DNA of 64,000 nucleotides from Pantoea sp. WMus005 (lineage in GTDB: Bacteria > Pseudomonadota > Gammaproteobacteria > Enterobacterales > Enterobacteriaceae): the NCBI RefSeq assembly GCF_013415305.1, contig NZ_JACBXU010000005.1, positions 62,001 through 126,000 on the forward strand. Reading direction: 5' to 3'. Made by a program: the position numbers and the translations under genes. Positions 8,173-16,309 of the stretch are shown in pieces (the first letter of the stretch is position 1; every line of letters starts with the position of its first letter). The notes beneath the pieces are model-generated. The model was given only the letters and a program-made list of their open reading frames with translations, was not told the DNA's origin and did no database searches.

Positions 8173-9269
8173 AAATAGCTTTCCCGTAAAAAGCGGATCT
8201 TATCTGGCGCAATAGAGAAATTTACATTGTCACCTTCGCGGATGGGGTTTTTACCGACCAGCTGGATACAACACGGATATTCCGTTTCTTCATGGCCCAA
8301 CGGATGAACCTGAAGTTCAGAAAGGTTGCCCAGAAAACTGACTGCACCGATCCCGAAGGCCAGCGTGTTTTTCCCGGTACCGTGTTCGCTCAGCAGGGCA
8401 TCCTCAGGGCGCCAGAAGGCATAGACCTTGTCCGATACGGGCGGCACAGGGCTATGGATTTCCATTTCGCCCAGTACGCACGCAATGCGATAAATACCGG
8501 TGCTGCTGTCGCTATCCAGTACGCGGGCTTTCATGACGTTAGCCTGACCGACAAAACCAGCGACAAAGCGGTTTATCGGGGAGTAATAGATCTCATCCGG
8601 CGTACCGGTTTGTTCAATCTTTCCGGCATTCATGACTACCACAACGTCCGACATCGACAGGGCTTCTGCACGGTCATGGGTAACATAAATGGCGGTAAAC
8701 CCATGGGAGCGCTGAAGCTGTCTGATCTCCAGTCGTACCTTGTCGCGTAATTTGGCATCCAGATTTGACAGCGGCTCATCAAACAACACGATTTCCGGAC
8801 GCACGGCCAGGGCTCTGGCCAGCGCCACGCGCTGCTGCTGACCGCCGGATAACTGCGCTGGCATTTTAGGCAAATGCGCATTCAGCGATACCTGAGCGGC
8901 GGTCTGCGCTACACGATCGTGAATGTCCGTTTTTGCCATCTTCATCTGCTTTAGACCAAACCCGATATTTTCAGCAACGGAAAGGTGAGGGAAAAGCGCA
9001 TAGGACTGAAAGCACATCGCCGTGTCGCGATGTTCAGGTTTGACATGATGCATGTCCTGCTGGTGGATCAGTACTTCGCCACTATCAAGACTGTAAAAGC
9101 CGGCAATAACTTTAAGCAGCGTGGTTTTGCCACAGCCAGAGGGGCCAAGCAGGGAAACAAATTGCCCTTTTTTGGCCTGCAGTGAAATGCTGTTCAGCGC
9201 GACAAAATCGTCGAACGTCAGCATGGCATTGTGGATTTCTAGCGTATTCACGTTGGACTGCTCCGTCAT
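8169..9269 (-). CDS. ABC importer ATP-binding subunit (PotA/UgpC-like)
   Basis: 366 residues. N-terminal nucleotide-binding domain with Walker A GPSGCGKTT (about 42-50), Q-loop, signature LSGGQQQRVALARA and Walker B IVLFDEP followed by the H-loop (VTHDRAEA); the C-terminal third is a TOBE-like substrate or regulatory domain ('NRFVAGFVGQANVMKARVL', 'VYAFWRPEDALL'), as in polyamine, Fe3+ and glycerol-phosphate importers. It is the first gene of the ABC operon. A 292-base AT-rich leader with a candidate operator at 9292-9309 precedes it. Confidence 0.9.
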   Translation of the reverse strand: MTEQSNVNTLEIHNAMLTFDDFVALNSISLQAKKGQFVSLLGPSGCGKTTLLKVIAGFYSLDSGEVLIHQQDMHHVKPEHRDTAMCFQSYALFPHLSVAENIGFGLKQMKMAKTDIHDRVAQTAAQVSLNAHLPKMPAQLSGGQQQRVALARALAVRPEIVLFDEPLSNLDAKLRDKVRLEIRQLQRSHGFTAIYVTHDRAEALSMSDVVVVMNAGKIEQTGTPDEIYYSPINRFVAGFVGQANVMKARVLDSDSSTGIYRIACVLGEMEIHSPVPPVSDKVYAFWRPEDALLSEHGTGKNTLAFGIGAVSFLGNLSELQVHPLGHEETEYPCCIQLVGKNPIREGDNVNFSIAPDKIRFLRESYL

Positions 9270-9561
9270 AAAATACCAGGTGATTCTAAATTAATGCGAT
9301 ATGCATAATAATTCGGCATATTGAATTTTAGCAATTTCAGACAGGTTAAGAATTTATTAACTTTTTAAAACCAACTAATAACAGTGAATTGGATTTTTAC
9401 TTTGAAGTCGTATGTTTAACGTGCTAAATATTTTTATGCGTTTCGATTAATATTCAGGATGAAAAGTAAGGCGATTCTAAAAGAATGCCTGTAGAGGGCA
9501 GGACAGCGGGAAGACGCTGTCCTTAAATGCAGTGATAAGGTAAGTCCGGGGCAATGCGTGG
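9270..9561. other. Intergenic leader of the ABC operon
   Basis: 292 bases, clearly more AT-rich than its neighbours, with no open frame of coding character. It holds the candidate operator at 9292-9309 close to the ATPase start and probably the operon promoter. The phosphatase gene ends on its far side, so the ABC operon probably has its own promoter besides any read-through. Confidence 0.5.
9292..9309. promoter_or_regulatory. Candidate ROK-regulator operator 1
   Basis: Contains ATGC-GATAT-GCAT within TAATGCGATATGCATAAT. The same 18-base frame (TAATGCGnnnTGCATnAT) recurs at 10430-10447 before the phosphatase gene, and an ATGC-N6-GCAT variant at 10574-10587 before the regulator gene. Shared placement suggests one regulator binding all three. 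Confidence 0.5.
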
Positions 9562-10335
9562 TCAGGCAGGAGTAAAACGAGGATAAGGGATAAACCGGGC
9601 GGCAAGGCGGTTCATTTCGGGTGTGCCGACACTCACATGTGTGCTGCTTTTTTCCTGTGTGCCGGCAAGATGCGCATCCAGTCCCGCCGCTTTACAGAGG
9701 GCATAGCCCGCAGAAACGTCCCACATGCTGCTGAAACATTCCTGATAACCGTCGACGTAACCCAGCACGCTGAAGGTTAAACCTACGGTGGCACAGCGAT
9801 AGCGCACGACATTCCAGCCGTCGTCCCGATAGGCCTTTTCAATACAGAGCTGATGGGTGAAATCCCATGATGGACTGTCACCCATCGCCACAGTTTTAAG
9901 CCCTTCGGCAACCACAGGCCGTTCAAAGGGTTCACCATTCAGATAAACCCCTGTCTCTTTGCCGCCGCTCACCATGAGGTTTAAAACGGGATGCACGATC
10001 ACGCCCATAACCGGCTCGCCATCGTGTACATAGCCAACAGAAATCCCCCACAATGACGAGCCGCGCAGGAAGTTACTCGTACCATCAATAGGATCAACAG
10101 ACCAGTAGCTGGCGCTGAGCTCACCGCCATGCTCTTCACCGATAATAGAATCCTGGGGGAAATGGTGTTCCAGACGCTGCCGAATCAGATTTTCCACTTC
10201 CCGATCGGCTTCACTGAAGACATCCTGCGGCCTTTTTTCGCAGACCGCTAATTCCCTCAGCTGTCTGAAATAGTTAAGAGCCAAAAGTGAGGCCTCTTGT
10301 GCGATGCGTTCAGCCACCTTTAAGCGCGTTTCCAT
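9562..10335 (-). CDS. Inositol monophosphatase family phosphatase
   Basis: 257 residues with all Mg2+-binding motifs of the family: GEEHGGE (66-72), DPIDGTSNFLRG (81-92) and WDVSAGY (205-211, Asp206). The family (SuhB-like, also CysQ-like and histidinol phosphatases) removes phosphate from inositol phosphates or related sugar phosphates. It is the first minus-strand gene of the locus, divergent from the ROK regulator, and is followed by the ABC importer and GDPD genes. This context favours catabolic dephosphorylation of an imported or cleaved phosphate ester; inositol 1-phosphate is a plausible but unproven substrate. Confidence 0.85.
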   Translation of the reverse strand: METRLKVAERIAQEASLLALNYFRQLRELAVCEKRPQDVFSEADREVENLIRQRLEHHFPQDSIIGEEHGGELSASYWSVDPIDGTSNFLRGSSLWGISVGYVHDGEPVMGVIVHPVLNLMVSGGKETGVYLNGEPFERPVVAEGLKTVAMGDSPSWDFTHQLCIEKAYRDDGWNVVRYRCATVGLTFSVLGYVDGYQECFSSMWDVSAGYALCKAAGLDAHLAGTQEKSSTHVSVGTPEMNRLAARFIPYPRFTPA

Positions 10336-10429
10336 TGTTTACCTGATGCATAAAAAGAAGTGTGTGGATCCAGACAGAACCCTGTGCACAGTGCAAGTAC
10401 CCCTCCGGGCATAAGGCTCGCTTTTAATA

Positions 10430-10447
10430 TAATGCGCATTGCATCAT
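10430..10447. promoter_or_regulatory. Candidate ROK-regulator operator 2
   Basis: TAATGCGCATTGCATCAT, matching operator 1 at 14 of 18 positions, with inverted ATGC and GCAT arms 5 bases apart. It lies 95 bases upstream of the phosphatase start. Confidence 0.5.
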
Positions 10448-10545
10448 ATTAGAGTGTCTCTTTGTTATGTTTCACTATTATGATGCTTTTATGATCGGAG
10501 AATGCAGGGCAGGAAAGGCTGAAAATCAGTACATTTTACTAAAAG

Positions 10546-10565
10546 GTAAAGGCACAGCCCTTTAC
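10546..10565. promoter_or_regulatory. GTAAAGG/CCTTTAC dyad
   Basis: Perfect 7-base inverted repeat with a 6-base spacer, 70 bases before the ROK gene start. It is a different sequence from the ATGC-N5-GCAT motif, so a second regulator or a promoter-proximal structure is possible. Confidence 0.35.
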
Positions 10566-10573
10566 TATTCGTC

Positions 10574-10587
10574 ATGCATAAAAGCAT
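10574..10587. promoter_or_regulatory. Candidate ROK-regulator operator 3
   Basis: ATGC-ATAAAA-GCAT, arms as in operators 1 and 2 but with a 6-base spacer, 48 bases before the ROK start; position fits autorepression. Confidence 0.4.
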
Positions 10588-10635
10588 GCTAGGGTATTAA
10601 CAGAACCCATTAATAAATACGGTGAGGACAACGCT

Positions 10636-11766
10636 GTGGTTCATGGATATTCCGCTGGTCGTGACGTCGAACTTAATCGCAGTGAAAAACTCATTCTGGA
10701 GCTTGTCCGCCGCAATGATGGCATTTCCCGCTCCTCGCTGGTTTCGCAAACCATTCTGAATCAGTCATCTGTTCACCGCATTGTTGATACGCTGACCGAA
10801 AACGGCTTTCTCAGCCTGGGGGAATCACCGTCCCAGGGAAGAGGTAAGCCCAGCCCGTCATTATCACTGAATGCGAATGCGCGTTATGGTTACGGCATCT
10901 CTATTAACTCAGACAGCGTTGCCGCCAGTCTGATTAATTTCCGCGGCGGTATTACAGAATACTGCGTACTGGATACGCATCCGCACGACCCTGCCCGTAC
11001 TTTACTCAATATCAAACATCACTATCTGGATACCTTAAAACAATACGGTATTTCGCCAGAAAAAATCTGTGGTGTGGGATACAGCATGGCGGGCTTTCTT
11101 TATGATTCACGAAAGTATTTCAATCCGCCTGAACCTTTAAAAAACTGGATGGGCATCGATCTGCGCCGTGAAATTACCATGTTATTTGATCGGCCGGTAT
11201 GGATTGAAAATAACGCCACGACGGCGGCGCACGCTGAAGCCTTTTTAGGTGCCGGGCTGAAATACGATACGTTTGGTTATCTCTCTTTTAATTATGGATT
11301 CGGCGGTGGCATCGTGATTAACGGTAAACCGTTTCAGGGTGCATTTGGTAATGCCGGGGAGATCAGCCGTATTTTTACGCCGGAAGAGGGCAAGCTGCGG
11401 CCGGCTCTGGGGATCCTGATCGATCGGTTACGTCACGGCGGTATTGAAATTAAAGATATTCGCGATCTCAATCATAAATTTGATCCGGCCTGGCCGATTG
11501 CGCAACAGTGGGTAGAAGACGTAACACCAAACCTGCATCGGGCAATGGATGCGATGAATGCGGTGATCGATCCCGCTGCCATTATCTTAGGAGGCGAAAT
11601 TCCCCGTAAGCTGGGCGAGATGTTCTTAGCCATGCCGCGGACTTGTTCGGGTAAACGCTGGGATATTTCTGCGGAATATCCGGATATTTTGCTAAGCGCC
11701 ATTGAGGGGGACAGTTCGGCACTGGGCGCGGCGTTGACGCCGTTGCGGGAAACCTATTTTCATTAA
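10636..11766 (+). CDS. ROK-family transcriptional regulator (NagC/Mlc-like)
   Basis: 376 residues from a GTG start with GAGG 8 bases upstream. An N-terminal winged helix-turn-helix (about 12-57, 'ISRSSLVSQTILNQSSVHRIVDTLTENGFL') precedes a ROK sugar-kinase-like domain (about 80-370) with 'WIENNATTAAHAEAFLGAG' and 'GIVINGKPFQGAFGNAGEI'. The usual ROK zinc motif (CxCGxxGCxE) and the His after GE-I-G are missing, so it is probably a non-catalytic sensor with altered ligand or metal binding. Divergent to the phosphatase/ABC/GDPD locus, it is the likely local repressor, with the imported compound or a product as inducer. Confidence 0.85.
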   Translation: MVHGYSAGRDVELNRSEKLILELVRRNDGISRSSLVSQTILNQSSVHRIVDTLTENGFLSLGESPSQGRGKPSPSLSLNANARYGYGISINSDSVAASLINFRGGITEYCVLDTHPHDPARTLLNIKHHYLDTLKQYGISPEKICGVGYSMAGFLYDSRKYFNPPEPLKNWMGIDLRREITMLFDRPVWIENNATTAAHAEAFLGAGLKYDTFGYLSFNYGFGGGIVINGKPFQGAFGNAGEISRIFTPEEGKLRPALGILIDRLRHGGIEIKDIRDLNHKFDPAWPIAQQWVEDVTPNLHRAMDAMNAVIDPAAIILGGEIPRKLGEMFLAMPRTCSGKRWDISAEYPDILLSAIEGDSSALGAALTPLRETYFH

Positions 11767-11768
11767 GG

Positions 11769-11804
11769 CCGTTACCCGCAGATCAACGTTTCAGCGAGTA
11801 ACGG
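11769..11804. terminator. Hairpin between convergent ROK and gor genes
   Basis: CCGTTAC (11769-11775) pairs perfectly with GTAACGG (11798-11804), loop 22 bases, no clear T-run. Weak evidence for a terminator. Confidence 0.3.
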
Positions 11805-11835
11805 TAAGTCATGCGCATGACCAGGGAGTAAGTTG

Positions 11836-13188
11836 CTAGCGCATCGTCACAAACTCTTCTGCTGCGGTCGGGTGGATCGCCACGGTGTTATCAAAGTCTT
11901 TCTTGGTGGCACCCATTTTCAGCGCCACGGCGAAGCCCTGTAACATTTCATCCATACCGAATCCGATACCGTGAATGCCGACAATTTTCTCGTCTGCGCC
12001 CACACAGACCAGCTTCATGCGGCACGGCTGACGATGCTGGGTGACGGCGGTGTACATGGCGGTGAACGACGATTTGTAGACCTTCACCTGGTCATCGCCA
12101 TACTGTTCGCGTGCCTGAGGCTCGGTCAGTCCCACGGTGCCAATCGGCGGGTGGCTAAACACCACGGTCGGGATATTGCTGTAATCCAGATGTTCGTCCG
12201 GTTTGTTGTTAAACAGACGCTCAGAGAGACGGCGACCTGCCGCAACCGCCACTGGCGTCAGCTCAACCGCACCGGTGTTGTCGCCCACGGCGTAGATGCC
12301 TGACACACTGGTGTTCTGGAATTTATCAACGCTGATATAGCCTTTGTCGTTCAACGCCACGCCAGCGGCTTGAATGTTGAGATTGTCAGTTTCAGGCTCA
12401 CGGCCAATCGCCCATACCAGGCAATCCACGGTATAGTCACTGCCGTTTTCCAGCTGCAGCGTCAGGCTGCCATCGCCGTTTTTAATCACAGCTTTTGGAA
12501 TGGATTCTGTGTGCAGCGCCGGGCCTTCAGTGTTCATCACCTCGACCAGCGTCTCAGTGAGCAGCGGATCGAAGCTGCGCAGCGGCGCATGTTTACGCAC
12601 GAACAGGTGAGTTTCTGAACCCAGCGCGTTCACCACGCCTGCCAGTTCGACCGCGATATAGCCTGCACCGATCACCGCGGTGCGTTTTGGCAGGGCATCC
12701 AGTTCGAAGAAGCCATCGGAATCAATACCGTACTCCGCACCCGGAATGTTGGGGTGAACCGGACGACCGCCGGTGGCGATCAGAATATGGTTGGCTGTGA
12801 TAATCTCGCCGTTAACTTCAACGCTGTGCGCATCGACAAAGCGGGCAAAGCCTTTGATGACTTCAACCTTGTTTTTACCCAGTACGTTGTCGTAAGAGTT
12901 ATGGATGCGATCGATGTAGGCGCTGCGGTTTTTCACCAGTGTGGCCCAGTCGAAGCGATTCACGGTAGTGTCGAAGCCATAATCCGGCCCGTAGAGATGG
13001 ATCGCTTCGGCGATTTGCGCGGCATGCCACATGATTTTTTTCGGCACGCAACCCACGTTCACGCAGGTGCCGCCCAGTTCTTTCGCTTCAATCAGGGCGC
13101 ATTTCTGGCCATACATAGCTGCACGGTTAATCGAGGCGATGCCGCCGCTGCCGCCGCCAATGGCGAGATAGTCGAAATGTCGGGTCAT
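11836..13188 (-). CDS. gor: Glutathione-disulfide reductase
   Basis: NADPH-dependent FAD flavoenzyme reducing GSSG to 2 GSH in the cytoplasm. 450 residues from the ATG at 13188, exactly the E. coli length (an upstream in-frame ATG at 13200 adds four residues). Visible motifs: FAD-binding GGGSGG near the N-terminus, redox-active disulfide GGTCVNVGC (Cys42/Cys47), NADPH-binding [11 protein letters not shown] (about 174-184), and the C-terminal interface His-Pro-Thr-Ala-Ala-Glu-Glu with the catalytic His. It is convergent with the ROK gene and divergent from rbn. Confidence 0.97.
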   Translation of the reverse strand: MTRHFDYLAIGGGSGGIASINRAAMYGQKCALIEAKELGGTCVNVGCVPKKIMWHAAQIAEAIHLYGPDYGFDTTVNRFDWATLVKNRSAYIDRIHNSYDNVLGKNKVEVIKGFARFVDAHSVEVNGEIITANHILIATGGRPVHPNIPGAEYGIDSDGFFELDALPKRTAVIGAGYIAVELAGVVNALGSETHLFVRKHAPLRSFDPLLTETLVEVMNTEGPALHTESIPKAVIKNGDGSLTLQLENGSDYTVDCLVWAIGREPETDNLNIQAAGVALNDKGYISVDKFQNTSVSGIYAVGDNTGAVELTPVAVAAGRRLSERLFNNKPDEHLDYSNIPTVVFSHPPIGTVGLTEPQAREQYGDDQVKVYKSSFTAMYTAVTQHRQPCRMKLVCVGADEKIVGIHGIGFGMDEMLQGFAVALKMGATKKDFDNTVAIHPTAAEEFVTMR

Positions 13189-13315
13189 TGAAGTATCCAT
13201 CCGGTTGCATAAAAAATTGGGGTTGAGTGTAACGCTGCGGGTCGAAATGACGCAAAGTTTGCGCCTATGATTGTAATAGGGTTCTGTTTTTTATTCGCTT
13301 ACAGGGAAGCATACC

Positions 13316-14227
13316 ATGCACCTTACTTTTCTCGGCACCGGCGGCGGTGCTCCCAGCCTGCAACGTAACGTGACGTCCATTGCTTTTACCCGCGCGCTGA
13401 GTGGTGAAACCTGGCTGTTCGACTGCGGGGAAGGCACGCAATTACAGTTTATGCGCTCCAGCCTGAAACCGGGCAAGCTGGATAAGATTTTTATCACTCA
13501 CCTGCATGGCGATCATATTTTCGGACTGCCAGGATTACTCACCAGCCGGTCGATGGCCGGACTGACCTCACCGATGACGGTCTATGGCCCCAAGGGATTA
13601 AAAACCTTTGTTGAGACAGCGCTGTCGATCAGCGGCTCCTACACCGACTACCCGCTGACCATTGTTGAGATTGAGGCGGGCTGGACGCTGGATGACGGTG
13701 AGTTTCGTATCAGTGCCTGGCCGCTGAGCCATCCGGTGGAGTGCTTTGGCTACCGCATTGAACAGCATGACAAACCCGGCCTGCTGGATGCCGCGCGGCT
13801 GAAAGCGGAAGGGGTACCACGCGGTCCGTGGTTTCAGCAGCTGAAACAGGGTGAGTGTGTGACGCTGGAGGATGGACGGGTGGTCAACGGTGCTGACTAT
13901 CTGGGCCCGGCAACACCCGGCAAAAAGCTGGCCATCTTTGGCGATACCGCACCGACCGAGGTCGCGTTGCAACTGGCGGCGGATGTTGACCTGATGGTGC
14001 ATGAAACCACGCTGGAGGCGGTAATGGTGGAAAAAGCCAACGGGCGCGGGCACTCCACAACGCTGCAGGCTGCCGACGTGGCAAAGCGCGCCGGGGCAAA
14101 AAGGATGATCGCCACCCATTTCAGCTCCCGCTATCTGGCAAAGGACATGAGCCGCCTGCTGGCAGAGTGCCAGACCATTTTTCCCTGCACCGAGCTGGCC
14201 TCGGACCTGGCCGTCTTCACTGTTTAG
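13316..14227 (+). CDS. rbn: Ribonuclease BN / RNase Z
   Basis: Zinc phosphodiesterase of the metallo-beta-lactamase fold that matures tRNA 3' ends. 303 residues; starts [14 protein letters not shown] and carries the zinc motif HLHGDH (62-67) in [15 protein letters not shown], then GDTAPT and HETT metal-site segments and a GHST motif. Length and motifs match E. coli ElaC/Rbn. The start follows AGGGAAGC. Its last 4 bases overlap the convergent CPBP gene. Confidence 0.95.
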   Translation: MHLTFLGTGGGAPSLQRNVTSIAFTRALSGETWLFDCGEGTQLQFMRSSLKPGKLDKIFITHLHGDHIFGLPGLLTSRSMAGLTSPMTVYGPKGLKTFVETALSISGSYTDYPLTIVEIEAGWTLDDGEFRISAWPLSHPVECFGYRIEQHDKPGLLDAARLKAEGVPRGPWFQQLKQGECVTLEDGRVVNGADYLGPATPGKKLAIFGDTAPTEVALQLAADVDLMVHETTLEAVMVEKANGRGHSTTLQAADVAKRAGAKRMIATHFSSRYLAKDMSRLLAECQTIFPCTELASDLAVFTV

Positions 14228-15042
14228 TGATGCAGTGCCGGATAAGTAAACAGCAGCAGATGGGTGAGGTTAAGAGCAAAGTGCAGGGCGGTCGCCAGCC
14301 ATAAACGGCCGCTCCAGTGCCACGCCAGACCGTAAAGCAGACCAGCCAGAGAGGCGAAAACAACCAGCAGCACGCCGCCCTGGATATGTGCCAGCCCGAA
14401 CAGCAGCGAACTTAACAACAGCGCGGGCATACCGCCTAACGCCTCTCTCAGCCGCTGTTGCAGATAGCCCCGGAACAGCGCCTCTTCGGCCAGCGAGACG
14501 AAGAACAGATTCGCCAGCATAAACGCGGCCAGCCACGGCGGATTGTGCGGCTCAAACGCCAGCCCTCCCAGCAGCACGGCGCTACCCAACAGCAGCGGCA
14601 CGGCGGCGATTAACGCGAGTGCGGCTACCCATGGATAACGCGGCGGGCAGGCACGAGCGCGGAACAGCGTCGGCAGGCAGGCCAGCAGCACAAAGGGGAT
14701 TAGCGCTTTATCGAAGTTGAAGGAAAAACTGAACGGCAGGCTCTGCGCGCCAATCTTTACCTCATCGATCTGGAGGGGATTGTTAAAGCCGGGCAAGAGA
14801 TGGAGTAACAGTCCCAGCGAAATCAGCACCAGCAGCGCTTCGCTCAGGATGTGTAGTCGGGAATGCATCGGGTCAAAGCGGCGCAGTGCGACCAGTGCGG
14901 CGATTCCCGCCAGCAGCGGTAACACCGGCCACGTCAGGACCTGATGATAAAACCCCAGCAGCGCGGCGAGCGCTAACAGCAGTAACGCCAGCCGCCGTGC
15001 GGGTTGCAGCGCGCCCAGCGCGCCTGCCAGCAGAAGCCACAT
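14224..15042 (-). CDS. CPBP-family intramembrane metalloprotease (Abi-type)
   Basis: 272 residues, mostly hydrophobic with about eight membrane spans. The CPBP/CAAX-protease motifs are visible: [13 protein letters not shown] (EExxxR), FGLAHIQGG (FxxxH) and HFALNL (HxxxN/D). Bacterial members include the bacteriocin self-immunity and Rce1-like proteins; the substrate here is unknown. It lies 6 bases after rlmJ on the same strand and probably shares its transcript; it overlaps rbn tail to tail by 4 bases. Confidence 0.85.
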   Translation of the reverse strand: MWLLLAGALGALQPARRLALLLLALAALLGFYHQVLTWPVLPLLAGIAALVALRRFDPMHSRLHILSEALLVLISLGLLLHLLPGFNNPLQIDEVKIGAQSLPFSFSFNFDKALIPFVLLACLPTLFRARACPPRYPWVAALALIAAVPLLLGSAVLLGGLAFEPHNPPWLAAFMLANLFFVSLAEEALFRGYLQQRLREALGGMPALLLSSLLFGLAHIQGGVLLVVFASLAGLLYGLAWHWSGRLWLATALHFALNLTHLLLFTYPALHH

Positions 15043-15048
15043 GAGGAT

Positions 15049-15891
15049 TTATTCAGGAACGATCTGATTCACCGCATAGTGACCCGTTCCGGTCGGGACC
15101 AGTTTCTGGTGCAGCCACGGCAGCAGGGTATTCATCTGCTGGGCCAGCTTCCACGGTGGGTTAATCACGATCATGCCGGAGGCGGTCATGCCACGCTGAT
15201 CGCTGTCCGGACGGGCAGCCAGTTCGATCTGCAGAATATTGCGGATGCCAGTCGCTTCCAGGTCGCGCAGCATATGTTTGATCTGCTGGCGTAACACCAC
15301 CGGATACCACAGCGCAAAGACGCCGGTGCCAAAACGCTTATGGCCTTCCTGAATGCCTTTCACTACTGCCTGGTAGTCGCTTTTCATTTCATACGGCGGA
15401 TCGATCAGTACCAGACCGCGACGCGACAGGGGGGGCAGTTTCGATTTTAACTGCTGATAACCGTCGGCACGATCGACGCGCGCGCGGTCATCTTTGCTGA
15501 ATTCGTTACGCAGCAGCGGATAGTCGCTGGAGTGCAGCTCAGTGAGTTGCAGTCTGTCATCTTCACGCAGCAGATGACGGGCGATCAGCGGCGAACCCGG
15601 ATAGTAGCGCAGCGTGCCACTGCGGTTCAGGGCACGAATCGCATCAAAATAGGGTTGCAGCAATTCCGGCGCATCCGGCTGCTGCCAGATACGAGAGATG
15701 CCTTCCAGATATTCACCGGTGCGCTCGGCGTGCTCGCCGCTCAGCTGATAGCGACCTGCGCCCGCATGGGTATCAAGGTAGAAAAACGGTTTCTCTTTCT
15801 CTTTCAGCGCCGTGATGATCAGGCTCAGAACGGTGTGCTTCAGCACGTCGGCGTGGTTGCCAGCATGGAAGCTATGGCGATAACTCAGCAT
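15049..15891 (-). CDS. rlmJ: 23S rRNA (adenine2030-N6)-methyltransferase
   Basis: SAM-dependent methyltransferase that modifies A2030 of 23S rRNA. 280 residues, as in E. coli YhiR/RlmJ. The N-terminus MLSYRHSFHAGNHADVLKH includes the catalytic-site His6; THAGAGRY near 41-48 is the SAM site and DPPYE at 164-168 carries catalytic Asp164. In E. coli it also lies between gor and prlC. Start codon at 15891. Confidence 0.96.
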   Translation of the reverse strand: MLSYRHSFHAGNHADVLKHTVLSLIITALKEKEKPFFYLDTHAGAGRYQLSGEHAERTGEYLEGISRIWQQPDAPELLQPYFDAIRALNRSGTLRYYPGSPLIARHLLREDDRLQLTELHSSDYPLLRNEFSKDDRARVDRADGYQQLKSKLPPLSRRGLVLIDPPYEMKSDYQAVVKGIQEGHKRFGTGVFALWYPVVLRQQIKHMLRDLEATGIRNILQIELAARPDSDQRGMTASGMIVINPPWKLAQQMNTLLPWLHQKLVPTGTGHYAVNQIVPE

Positions 15892-16309
15892 TGTTTATCC
15901 TGTTGAATGTATAAGGTTTTAATTGATGGAAAATCAATTTATACCAATTATTACCCCACGTATTACCCACAGAACGACGCACAGCAACCGATGCAGGAAA
16001 AGCATGAGAATCGGCGATTATATCAGGGATGACCGGCTGATGGGCCAGAAGCGTGATAACAAATCGGGATTGCTGGGCGCGGTTCAGGGTGGCGAGTGAG
16101 GTTTGTGGTTTCCAGACGCGTAAATCTGCCTGGTGCGCCAGTCAGCATCCCGGGCATCAGACAAAAGCAGGCATCTTCCGTGCGGTGATCCGCGCGTTTC
16201 TTCCTCACCTCATCCTGGCTGCCATTGATTTTCACTACACTAAGCCGCATGTTACTTAGATTGCGTTGCGCGACCCGCTGCGCCCCATACATCTCTAAAG
16301 GACTGTGCT
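15892..16309. other. Intergenic region rlmJ-prlC
   Basis: 418 bases between divergent genes. There is an AT-rich part next to rlmJ with a small TTGAT-GGAAA-ATCAA hairpin (15924-15938 area) and a GC-richer part next to prlC. I see no gene with coding character and no clear promoter boxes. Confidence 0.4.

Larger units (their letters stand above)
10336..10635. promoter_or_regulatory. Divergent promoter region, phosphatase / ROK regulator
   Basis: 300 bases between divergent genes with no coding frame. It holds three dyads: 10430-10447 (ATGC-N5-GCAT type), 10546-10565 (GTAAAGG-N6-CCTTTAC) and 10574-10587 (ATGC-N6-GCAT). This density fits a control region for both directions, probably autoregulated by the ROK protein. 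Confidence 0.6.
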
